Notes: a model not told the origin generated them from the letters alone. Positions 1 to 6,577 are shown, counted from the stretch's first letter. The stretch: DNA of 12,555 nucleotides from Actinomycetota bacterium (GCA_030017355.1 JASEIR010000054.1:1-12555); one strand, 5' to 3'. Made by a program: numbers and translations.

Positions 1-280
1 GGGAGGGTATTTGGCTGTTCCCCTCCCTTGAGGGGAGGGGCTAGACCCTCTATATCCCCCCCCCCTCAAGGGGGAGGGGATTTTAGCAGGTCTCCGGTCC
101 CCCATCTGTTTTTAGCGGCGGTCTGCGGTCAGTAGTTGTTTTTTCCGGCCTCCAGTCTCCCGTCTGCTCTTGCCCGTCTCCGGTCTCCAGTCCTTTATAG
201 CGGCGGTCGGCGGTCGGCGGTCAGGCTCCGAAGGAGCCTAAAACGGCGGTCAGCAGTTGTTTTTTCCTGGACCCTAGACC
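1..280. repeat. Non-coding repeat-rich region downstream of cheR
   Basis: I see no credible gene here. There are two related G/C-rich inverted repeats. One has an 8-bp stem at 20-27/33-40. The other is built on a C10 run (56-65) followed by TCAAG and two G4 tracts. A degenerate 7-bp tandem array follows: 89-102, then seven consecutive heptads at 147-195 close to NGTCTCC, then three exact CGGCGGT units at 201-221. A 22-bp sequence (GCGGTCAG, then T or C at the next informative base, then AGTTGTTTTTTCC) occurs at 125-146 and again at 246-267 with one mismatch. A short hairpin lies at 223-239. The composition is unlike the neighbouring genes. It is probably an intergenic repeat of a dispersed family, but copies elsewhere cannot be checked here. 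Confidence 0.7.
223..239. other. Short perfect hairpin (UUCG-type loop on minus strand)
   Basis: Arms AGGCTCC (223-229) and GGAGCCT (233-239) enclose GAA. Read on the minus strand, which is the cheR transcript, the tip becomes C(UUCG)G, an unusually stable tetraloop. It lies about 40 bases after the cheR stop. No T-run follows on the minus strand, so it is not a classical intrinsic terminator, but it could protect the 3' end of the mRNA. Confidence 0.45.
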
Positions 281-1144
281 CTATTTTTTACAATAAGCGC
301 TATTGCCCACTAGTTTAAATCTGCCATCGTTTCCAAGAAGCGATTCAGAATGGCCAAGAAAGAGAAAGCCGCCGCTTCTTAATACATTATAAAATCGATT
401 AATAACTCTAGCTTTCTCCTCGCTGTCAAAATATATGATGACATTGCGACAGAAAATAATATCAAAGGGCGTGGTAACCTTTAGGGACTCTTTAACCAGA
501 TTATGTCTCTTGAAAATAATCATGTCCTTAAGGGTTTTTTTAACCATATACAAACCCTCATTGGTACCTACACCTTTCAAGAAGTATCTTCGCAAAAGTT
601 CTTCCGGGATTGGAGCAACAACATCTTTTTTATATATTCCAGCCTTGGCTTTATCTAGCATCTCTGTGTCCAGATCGGTTGCAAGAATTTTTATATCCCA
701 ACCGGGCTTGTTTTTAAAGAACTCGGCAAGAGTAATTGCGATGGTGTAGGGTTCCTCTCCTGAAGAACAGCCTGCACTCCAAATACGCAGCTTGCGCTTG
801 ATGCTAAACCTATGGGCCTCATATATTTGCGGAAGACAAATGTCCGTTAGGCATTTGAAATGGTGAGGTTCTCGATAAAAATCTGTCTTATTGGTTGTTA
901 TTCGGTTGATTAGCTGATCGATCTCTTGGCGCCCCTGCTCGCTTTCCATAATATAGTTATAATAACTGGTGAAGTTGGATAAGCCTAACTGCCTTAGCCT
1001 CTTGGACAGCCTTGATACAACCAGCATCTTTTTTTGTTCAGTTAAGTTAATACCGGTCAGTTCTTTTATAAGCTCTCTTAAGAGATTAAATTCCCTATCG
1101 TTAATTTTATATTGCGTATCAACATAAAGCTCCAATTTCACCAC
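281..1144 (-). CDS. cheR: Chemotaxis protein methyltransferase CheR
   Basis: CheR transfers methyl groups from S-adenosylmethionine to glutamates on chemoreceptors, the adaptation step opposed by CheB. The 287-residue product has the usual length and order. A helical N-terminal domain (about 12-80) ends in the RITTNKTDFYRE motif (81-92). The SAM-binding GCSSGEEPYTIAI follows at 125-137, then ATDLD at 155-159, the RNVIIYFD strand at 233-240 and GHSES at 264-268. In the beta-subdomain, GVGTNEGLY (191-199) keeps the same loop as E. coli CheR (GTGPHEGLV from memory), a feature of pentapeptide-dependent CheR enzymes. The start is GTG at 1144, directly followed by a second GTG, and the Shine-Dalgarno is weak. 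It is the last gene of the cluster in the window, 88 bases after cheW, with a long palindrome between them. Confidence 0.96.
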   Translation of the reverse strand: MVKLELYVDTQYKINDREFNLLRELIKELTGINLTEQKKMLVVSRLSKRLRQLGLSNFTSYYNYIMESEQGRQEIDQLINRITTNKTDFYREPHHFKCLTDICLPQIYEAHRFSIKRKLRIWSAGCSSGEEPYTIAITLAEFFKNKPGWDIKILATDLDTEMLDKAKAGIYKKDVVAPIPEELLRRYFLKGVGTNEGLYMVKKTLKDMIIFKRHNLVKESLKVTTPFDIIFCRNVIIYFDSEEKARVINRFYNVLRSGGFLFLGHSESLLGNDGRFKLVGNSAYCKK

Positions 1145-1188
1145 TCGCCATACTGCATTAGGGCTACTGTAGCATCAAAGCGTAGGAA

Positions 1189-1218
1189 ACTCCCGGAGGG
1201 TTGCAACCCTCCGGGAGT
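1189..1218. terminator. 30-bp perfect palindrome between cheW and cheR (attenuator or stability hairpin)
   Basis: The 15-base arms ACTCCCGGAGGGTTG (1189-1203) and CAACCCTCCGGGAGT (1204-1218) are exact reverse complements with no spacer, giving an RNA stem of about 13 bp with a 4-base loop. It starts 15 bases after the cheW stop. On the minus strand only TTTCC follows, so the U-tract is too poor for an efficient intrinsic terminator. Partial termination, or protection of the upstream mcp-cheW mRNA so that less CheR is made, is an inference. A DNA-binding dyad is the alternative. Confidence 0.55.
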
Positions 1219-1232
1219 ATATTGCTTATCAC

Positions 1233-1721
1233 TTATGCAACGTCAAGAAGCTCCAGCTCACCATCGCTTAACACTTTATCGATATCAAGTAGGATGATAA
1301 GTTTATCGTCTTTTCTTCCCATTCCCGAGATAAAATCCGTTCGGATACCGGAAGAGAAATCAGGTGTTGGCTGCATCTCGTCTTCGGTTAGGGTAACCAC
1401 ATCAGATACGGCATCAACTATAGTACCAATAATTCTGCCTGCCACTTCAAGTATGACTATTACAGTAAACTTATCATACTCTTTTTCAGGCATGCCAAAT
1501 TTAAGCCTTAAGTCTATGACTGGCACTACAGAACCTCTTAGGTTTAGCACTCCCTTTACAAATGGGGGTACGTTTGGAATCTTGGTAAAGCCCTGGTATC
1601 CTATAATCTCCTGGACTTTCAGAATCTCAACACCGTATTCTTCGTTTCCTAGAGTAAAGGTTACAAACTGGTCCCCTGTTCCGCTGGAGATGGTTGCATT
1701 TATATCTTTAAGCTTCTCCAT
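1233..1721 (-). CDS. cheW: Chemotaxis coupling protein CheW
   Basis: CheW links chemoreceptors to CheA in the cytoplasmic signalling array. The 162-residue product is a single CheW domain. It has QFVTFTLGNEEYGVEI (18-33), the conserved NLRGSVVPVIDLR (60-72), VDAVSDV (102-108) and LIILLDIDKVL (141-151). The start is the ATG at 1721, because AGGGAG lies nine bases upstream. An in-frame ATG at 1754 would add 11 residues, overlap the chemoreceptor stop and sit right against GAAG, so it is less likely. With the chosen start the gap to the preceding receptor gene is 13 bases, which implies translational coupling. The RBS lies directly after the receptor's stop codon. Confidence 0.96.
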   Translation of the reverse strand: MEKLKDINATISSGTGDQFVTFTLGNEEYGVEILKVQEIIGYQGFTKIPNVPPFVKGVLNLRGSVVPVIDLRLKFGMPEKEYDKFTVIVILEVAGRIIGTIVDAVSDVVTLTEDEMQPTPDFSSGIRTDFISGMGRKDDKLIILLDIDKVLSDGELELLDVA

Positions 1722-1734
1722 ATCTACCATCTCC

Positions 1735-3441
1735 CTAAAATTCTTCAAAGCCATCTTCTAGCTCAACTTCAATATTCTCTGCGCCGGCTGCCTTTGCTGC
1801 CTTTGTTTTTGCCTTCTTGGCACCTTTTTTAGCAATCTCTGTTACGCTAGCAATCTTTGTTTTCTTCCTTTCTACCTTACGGGATGCTTCCTCCCTTTCA
1901 TCGATTGAGCCATCAACTTTAAACTGCGACATCAGTCTTTGCATTTCCTCAGCTTCCATTGCAAGCGACTCAGATGCCGCTGCACTTTCTTCAACCAGGG
2001 AAGCATTTTGCTGAACAACCTCATCCATCATAGCAACGGCCTTATTTACCTGGTCAATTCCTGCAGCTTGCTCTTGGGAAGCTGCCGTTATCTCAGAAAT
2101 AGTTTCTGCAACTTGCTTTATGGATACAATTATCTCTTTTAGGGTCTTGCCAGACTCTTCCACCAGCTTGTTGCCTTTTCCAACTTTATCTACTGAATCC
2201 TTGATCAGCTCTTGAATTTCTTTTGCAGCCTCAGCTGATCTCTGCGCTAGATTTCTAACCTCACCAGCAACTACAGCAAAGCCTTTTCCTTGCTCCCCAG
2301 CCCGAGCAGCTTCAACTGCAGCATTTAGTGCAAGAAGGTTGGTTTGGAATGCTATTTCATTTACAACGTTAATAATATCTGCAATTTTCTTGCTTGCTTC
2401 TGCTACTTCATTCATCGATGAGATGGTTTCTTCAGCTACTTTCTCGCCACTCTGCGCCATTGAGGCAGCGCTTTGTGCCATATCGTTTGCTTTTAGAGCA
2501 TTTTCAGCGTTTTGCTTAATGGTTGAAGTCATTTCTTCAATTGTTGAAGCGGTTTCTTCTAGCGCTGATGCTTGCTCTTGCGTTCTTTGAGATAGCTCCT
2601 GATTCCCAGCTGCAATTTGATCAGCCGCATTAGCAACAGATTCAGATGAGGTTAAAATGTTGCCAACCATGCTGGAGAGATTATCAATCATCTTATTTAG
2701 TTCGGATGCCATCTCGCCAATTTCATCGCTGCGGGAGAGGTTAACCTTTTGAGTTAAATCACCTCTAGCAACATTTTTCATAGCAAAAACCATCTTTTGA
2801 ATTGCGGTCGTGATCCCCTTTGACATGAAGAAGGCTATTGCAGCACCTAGAAGAATGCTTACAATTGTAACAACTACAACCAAGATGGTCTGGGCCCTTT
2901 GGCTGGCCTCAGCTTCGCTTTTATGCTCATCTTTAACCTGCTCAATAAGATTCATGAGTTCGTCATAAGTACCATCCAGCTTTTCCATAGTAGAAGCGCC
3001 CTCTTCTCTAAAGAGCTTCTCGGCATTTGCATGATGACCTTGCGCTAGCTCTTTAACAATTGCGGCGCCCATTTCATGCAGCTTTGTATGAGGTTCTTCA
3101 AGGGCTTTGATAAGCCGAGCCATTTCCGGCTCTTCCTGCTTAAACTCCTCTGACTTTATAAAGCTGTAATACCATTTTCCGAAGTTGCACTGGTGCGGAT
3201 CAAGGGCTTCTTCAAACTTATCCCCAAATAGAACAGTGCGAGCCATCGCATTTAGCCATTCTGCATGCTGATCTTGGAATCCCTTCATTTGGGTAGCAAA
3301 CTCAGAGTTTTTAATAACTACCTTGTTTGCTTCGACAAGATTTGAGCTTGTCACGTAAATGATGACGCTTGATATAACCAAAAGCGCTATCATAGCGCCA
3401 AAAGCCATATAAAGCTTATTCCTTACATTCATTTTTACCAT
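1735..3441 (-). CDS. mcp: Membrane methyl-accepting chemotaxis protein with extracytoplasmic CZB-type domain
   Basis: This transmembrane chemoreceptor has 568 residues. TM1 spans about 12-32 and TM2 about 186-206. The outside domain between them carries a CZB (chemoreceptor zinc-binding) pattern: H59 in QHAEW, C85 in CNFGKWYY, and H118 and H122 in EPHTKLHEM. HAMP follows at about 207-259. The signalling hairpin has methylation helices with QEQASALEETAS (288-299) and a highly conserved tip (FQTNLLALNAAVEAARAGE, 365-383). The spacing from HAMP to tip matches E. coli Tsr/Tar-type 36-heptad receptors. A Lys/Ala-rich linker (about 520-560) leads to the terminal GFEEF, which fits the CheR-tethering pentapeptide consensus. 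ATG at 3441 follows AAAGGGGTG by seven bases. The ligand is unknown; zinc or oxidants are possible by analogy with other CZB receptors. Confidence 0.96.
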   Translation of the reverse strand: MVKMNVRNKLYMAFGAMIALLVISSVIIYVTSSNLVEANKVVIKNSEFATQMKGFQDQHAEWLNAMARTVLFGDKFEEALDPHQCNFGKWYYSFIKSEEFKQEEPEMARLIKALEEPHTKLHEMGAAIVKELAQGHHANAEKLFREEGASTMEKLDGTYDELMNLIEQVKDEHKSEAEASQRAQTILVVVVTIVSILLGAAIAFFMSKGITTAIQKMVFAMKNVARGDLTQKVNLSRSDEIGEMASELNKMIDNLSSMVGNILTSSESVANAADQIAAGNQELSQRTQEQASALEETASTIEEMTSTIKQNAENALKANDMAQSAASMAQSGEKVAEETISSMNEVAEASKKIADIINVVNEIAFQTNLLALNAAVEAARAGEQGKGFAVVAGEVRNLAQRSAEAAKEIQELIKDSVDKVGKGNKLVEESGKTLKEIIVSIKQVAETISEITAASQEQAAGIDQVNKAVAMMDEVVQQNASLVEESAAASESLAMEAEEMQRLMSQFKVDGSIDEREEASRKVERKKTKIASVTEIAKKGAKKAKTKAAKAAGAENIEVELEDGFEEF

Positions 3442-3651
3442 TCAACTACACCCCTTTACTTGGTCCCTTTCTAAACCAGTTTTTTGTTCTTATAGCTCTT
3501 ATTGCTCTTAGAACCCCATGTTTTTAGATATCTGCTGAAGCCTTCAAAACTTGCTTTTTAACTGCTTCCAAGTAACACCTCCAACACCTCAATTCCAGCC
3601 TTAACTAATTGCAATATCTGTTTTGCTAATCCCAACCAATTTCTTAACTAG
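3442..3651 (-). other. Intergenic region between cheA and mcp
   Basis: This 210-base gap holds a weak sigma-28-like promoter (3528-3554), the mcp ribosome binding site and two very short open frames. One is 25 codons from TTG at 3635 (stop 3558-3560) with amphipathic-helix-like content. The other is 15 codons from TTG at 3571 (stop 3524-3526), preceded by GGAGG at a six-base spacing. Neither is long enough to be called a gene on this evidence. I see no terminator after cheA, so readthrough from cheA into mcp is likely. Confidence 0.5.
3528..3554 (-). promoter_or_regulatory. Possible sigma-28 (FliA/SigD) promoter for mcp-cheW-cheR
   Basis: On the minus strand the -35-like GCAAGTTT (3547-3554) matches TAAAGTTT at 6 of 8 bases. 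An exact 11-base spacer follows, then the -10-like GCAGATAT (3528-3535), which matches GCCGATAA at 6 of 8. The spacer TGAAGGCTTCA is itself an inverted repeat. The start of transcription would fall about 80 bases before the mcp ATG. It is weaker than the two other sites in this window; receptor genes are classical sigma-28 targets. Confidence 0.35.
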
Positions 3652-5763
3652 CTAGCTTGCAAGTCTTAACTTGCCTTGCGACTTAAAAGCCATTTTCTCC
3701 AGCCCATGTATATCAAGAATCAAGGAGACCATCCCATCGCCAAGAATGGTTGCACCAGCAGCTCCTTCAACATGGCGGAAGTTTTTCTCAAGACTTTTAA
3801 TAACTGCTTGCTGCTGGCCCAATACATCATCAACTAGAATTCCAAACTTACGAAGGCCACTCTCCACAACAACAACTAGCGCTTCCCATGGATTTATCTT
3901 GCCGGTCTCTATACCAAAAACCTCGTGAAGGCGAACTAGGGGTAGGTATTCGCCCCGAACATCAATTATCTCGCCTTTGCCTTCAACTGTTTTTACTGAT
4001 TCTTTGCTTGGGCGAATTGACTCAACTATCGAGAGAAGCGGAACTGTTAATACCTCATTGCCTACTTTTACATTCATGCCATCAATTATTGCAAGAGTAA
4101 GCGGTAGCTTAATTCTAAAAGTGGTGCCCTTCCCAAGTTCCGACATAACTTCGATTGTCCCGCGCAAATCCTCAATATTTCGCTTTACTACGTCAAGGCC
4201 TACTCCGCGGCCTGAAACCTCGGTGACCTGCTTGGCTGTCGAAAAACCAGGTAAGAACATGAACCGGTAGATATCCTGAGGGCTTAGTTCATCAGTGTCT
4301 TTAGCTATCCCTTTCTCAACTGCTTTATTAAAAATTGCCTTGTAGTCTATACCTCGTCCATCGTCCGATACCTCAATAATGATGCTTCCCTCTTGCTGAT
4401 AAGCTACAAGGCGAATGGTTGCTTCTTCAGTCTTGCCAACCTTAAGACGCTCTTCGGGTAATTCAATGCCATGGTCTACTGCATTTCTAATCAGATGTTT
4501 TAATGGGTCGCTTAACTGCTCAATAACGTTTTTATCAAGCTCGGTTTCAATTCCCGAAAGCTCAAGACGAACTAATTTTTGCTCAGCATTTGCAAGGTCT
4601 CTAACAACTCGATGAAAGCGGCTGAAAAGGCCTTCAACAGGAATCATGCGTGTTCGCATTACCTGTTCCTGCAATTCACGACTTATTCTGCCCAAGCCTT
4701 CCAAGGCTCCATCCATAGCTCGCTTGTTATCATTAGCTTGGTTATATACCTGATCAACCCGGGCAACAGCTATGACAAGCTCTCCAACAAGATTGACTAG
4801 CTTGTCAAGCTTCTCTGTTTCCACTCTGATTGTTGTTGACTTTTGAACTTCACGGCTCTTTAATTGCTTCTCCAGCGCCTCTTGCACTTCTGATTTAGAT
4901 ACTTTGCCTTCTTCGACAAGGAGCTCACCTATTTTCTTCTGCTGCGATAAAGCGCAGTTTATATCAGATGCGCTTACCAAGCCTTTATCAACTAAAATTT
5001 CACCAAGCTTCTTATCAGCCAGGCGCATGTCAACGCCGTCTTTGAAATGGTGTGAAACGTCTTCTATTGAGATATCGCTGTTGTCCTGAACAAAGATAAA
5101 TACGTTTTCTATCCTTGAGAAAGGCTCAGACGTTTTTAGAACTAAGCGCCAGCTTAAGTAAAGCCTGTATACATCAAGGATGTAAAAATCTGGCAACCTG
5201 CTGGTGTCAACCTCTATGTCAACAAGCTCACCCAAATCCTGCAGCTCACGAATGAGCATTAGTGGATCGGTTCCGGTTTCGAATAGGTTTGGAGAAAGCC
5301 TCATGTTTATCTCAAAGTATGATGTTTTGTTAACATCATTACCGCTTAAGGAATTATCTGTATTCTGCGCTAGAGTATTGTTTCCTGGCAGGAACTGGCT
5401 AAGTAAGCCAAGAATAAACTGCGCTTCCCGCTCATCAACCTCTTTTTCCTCTCCGGCAGCTACCTTCACCATCGCCTTTATTTGGTCGACTGCCCGTAAC
5501 AAAACGCTTATCAGCTCACTTGTTACAGTTAGCTCATGACTCCGTAAAAGATCGAGCACACTCTCCATCGTATGGGTAAAATCGGAAAGCTCGGTTAGGC
5601 CAACTACGCCAGCGCTACCCTTTATAGTATGCGCTGCTCTAAATATTCGGTTAATGAGTTCATCATCTGCGGAATCCTCAAGCGCCACTAAATCAATCTC
5701 TAGATCCTGAATCAGCTCAGATGCTTCCGTAATAAAAGTCTCAAGCAACTTATTATGGTCCAT
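3652..5763 (-). CDS. cheA: Chemotaxis histidine kinase CheA with MshEN-like tandem insertion
   Basis: CheA autophosphorylates and passes phosphate to CheY (and CheB). The 703-residue product has P1/Hpt with phospho-His H45 in AAHTIKGSAG (43-52). A P2-like response-regulator-docking domain spans about 146-232, and P3 dimerisation spans about 311-395. The P4 kinase has its N box at HLIRNAVDHGIE (423-434), DDGRGID (467-473), PGFSTA (505-510), GRGVGLD (518-524) and GKGTTF (544-549). P5, a CheW-like domain, covers about 560-695. Between P2 and P3 (252-300) are two tandem 24-residue motifs beginning KLGEILV and KIGELLV and ending in Q, resembling the MshEN c-di-GMP-binding pattern. All catalytic motifs are intact. 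ATG at 5763 follows AAGGGG by six bases. The gene lies 72 bases after cheY. Confidence 0.97.
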   Translation of the reverse strand: MDHNKLLETFITEASELIQDLEIDLVALEDSADDELINRIFRAAHTIKGSAGVVGLTELSDFTHTMESVLDLLRSHELTVTSELISVLLRAVDQIKAMVKVAAGEEKEVDEREAQFILGLLSQFLPGNNTLAQNTDNSLSGNDVNKTSYFEINMRLSPNLFETGTDPLMLIRELQDLGELVDIEVDTSRLPDFYILDVYRLYLSWRLVLKTSEPFSRIENVFIFVQDNSDISIEDVSHHFKDGVDMRLADKKLGEILVDKGLVSASDINCALSQQKKIGELLVEEGKVSKSEVQEALEKQLKSREVQKSTTIRVETEKLDKLVNLVGELVIAVARVDQVYNQANDNKRAMDGALEGLGRISRELQEQVMRTRMIPVEGLFSRFHRVVRDLANAEQKLVRLELSGIETELDKNVIEQLSDPLKHLIRNAVDHGIELPEERLKVGKTEEATIRLVAYQQEGSIIIEVSDDGRGIDYKAIFNKAVEKGIAKDTDELSPQDIYRFMFLPGFSTAKQVTEVSGRGVGLDVVKRNIEDLRGTIEVMSELGKGTTFRIKLPLTLAIIDGMNVKVGNEVLTVPLLSIVESIRPSKESVKTVEGKGEIIDVRGEYLPLVRLHEVFGIETGKINPWEALVVVVESGLRKFGILVDDVLGQQQAVIKSLEKNFRHVEGAAGATILGDGMVSLILDIHGLEKMAFKSQGKLRLAS

Positions 5764-5835
5764 ATCGATCCCCTTCTAGAAGAATTACTGCCTCTAGCAC
5801 TACCCCTACTTCTAGCTCCAGTACTGCCTCTATCT
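5764..5835. repeat. Imperfect 36-bp-period repeat between cheY and cheA
   Basis: The 72-base spacer is unusually purine-rich on the coding strand and made of related units. TACTGCCTCTA occurs exactly at 5786-5796 and again at 5822-5832, a period of 36 bases, with CTCTAG/CTTCTAG variants scattered between. It lies directly after the cheY stop and ends at the cheA Shine-Dalgarno. I see no promoter or terminator in it. Confidence 0.5.
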
Positions 5836-6216
5836 CTAGCGTACAAATTTTTTTACAACACCTATTAGCTGATCACTATTAAATGGTTTTACCAACCATC
5901 CAGCTGCACCTGCCTCTTTCCCCTCCATCTTCTTTGAATCTTGGGATTCCGTTGTAAGGATAAGGATGGGGATGAACCTAAGCGATGCGATTTTCTTTAC
6001 CTCTCTAACGAAAGTAATGCCATCCATCTCAGGCATATTGATATCAGTGATGATTAGCGATACCTGATTTCCGCTGGATTGCAAGCTTTGGAGTTTCTGC
6101 AGAGCATCTTTACCATTTACGGCCTCCTCAACACCATAACCTGCCCCTGAAAGCGAGAACTTTACAGATGCCCTTAGGGTTGCTGAATCATCAACTATTA
6201 AAATATTTCCACTCAT
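5836..6216 (-). CDS. cheY: CheY-type single-domain response regulator
   Basis: This 126-residue stand-alone receiver has the complete phosphorylation site. The acidic pair is D9/D10 (in ILIVDDSATLR), the phosphoacceptor is D58 in ITDINMPEMDG, the switch threonine is T88 (TTES) and the lysine is K110 in VKPF. By position between STAS and cheA it should be CheA's phosphate acceptor, and probably acts at the flagellar motor. The start is the ATG at 6216, with AGGTGA five bases upstream. An in-frame GTG at 6225 would overlap that Shine-Dalgarno. The gap to the STAS gene is 17 bases. No output domain is present. Confidence 0.95.
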   Translation of the reverse strand: MSGNILIVDDSATLRASVKFSLSGAGYGVEEAVNGKDALQKLQSLQSSGNQVSLIITDINMPEMDGITFVREVKKIASLRFIPILILTTESQDSKKMEGKEAGAAGWLVKPFNSDQLIGVVKKFVR

Positions 6217-6233
6217 CGCATTCACCTACAGAG

Positions 6234-6539
6234 CTAGTGTTTACAATCTACGGCAGCCTTGAATAAATTTTTAAGACCCGTTAGCGTTGAAGCTTCTATA
6301 ACAACAGGATTTGCAACATAATCAATCTGCCTGTTGACTTCTAAAAGAGCCTTTTTGAAAGCAAACATAACCTGCAAAGCAGCTACGTCAATATCGGTTA
6401 CCTCTGTGCAATCAAGTACCGTGCAGTTTCCGCTCCTAAAAATTTTTTCGAGTTCGCTATAAAGCACATCAACCGAGCTTGCTGTCAATGCCCCTGAAAT
6501 TTTTACAATGCCTTCCTTTTCAACCTTTATTTCAAACAC
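6234..6539 (-). CDS. STAS-domain protein of the chemotaxis cluster
   Basis: The 101-residue product is a single STAS domain, the fold of SpoIIAA/RsbV anti-anti-sigma factors. The strand GIVKISGALTASSVDVLYSE (10-29) and the core VLDCTEVTDIDVAALQVMFA (41-60) are recognisable. At the position where SpoIIAA-type proteins have the phosphorylatable Ser of D-S-(S/T)-G, this one reads D51-V-A-A. It therefore should not be switched by that kinase mechanism. Its role is probably a docking or scaffold function beside CheY and CheA; this is inference. The start is GTG at 6539, because GGAGG lies five bases upstream. A TTG at 6569 has no Shine-Dalgarno and would add ten residues that partly echo the following ones (FEI...VEV / FEIKVEK). 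Confidence 0.88.
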   Translation of the reverse strand: MFEIKVEKEGIVKISGALTASSVDVLYSELEKIFRSGNCTVLDCTEVTDIDVAALQVMFAFKKALLEVNRQIDYVANPVVIEASTLTGLKNLFKAAVDCKH

Positions 6540-6577
6540 TTCAACCTCCGTATCCGCTATTTCAAACAAGTTTTTTA

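Noticed and set aside
147..221. CRISPR array
   Set aside because: The units are only 7 bp and directly contiguous, with no spacers of 30-40 bases and no cas genes.
136..318. 60-codon plus-strand open frame in the repeat region
   Set aside because: It lies across the heptad repeats and the cheR end. Its Ser/Arg/Leu-rich composition comes from the repeats, and it has no Shine-Dalgarno.
1721..1754. Upstream ATG of cheW at 1754
   Set aside because: It would overlap the receptor stop and lacks a spaced Shine-Dalgarno. The ATG at 1721 has AGGGAG at nine bases and begins where CheW homologues normally do.
1201..1761. 186-codon plus-strand open frame opposite cheW
   Set aside because: It is Ser/Ile-rich antisense to the well-conserved cheW gene, which explains every base of it.
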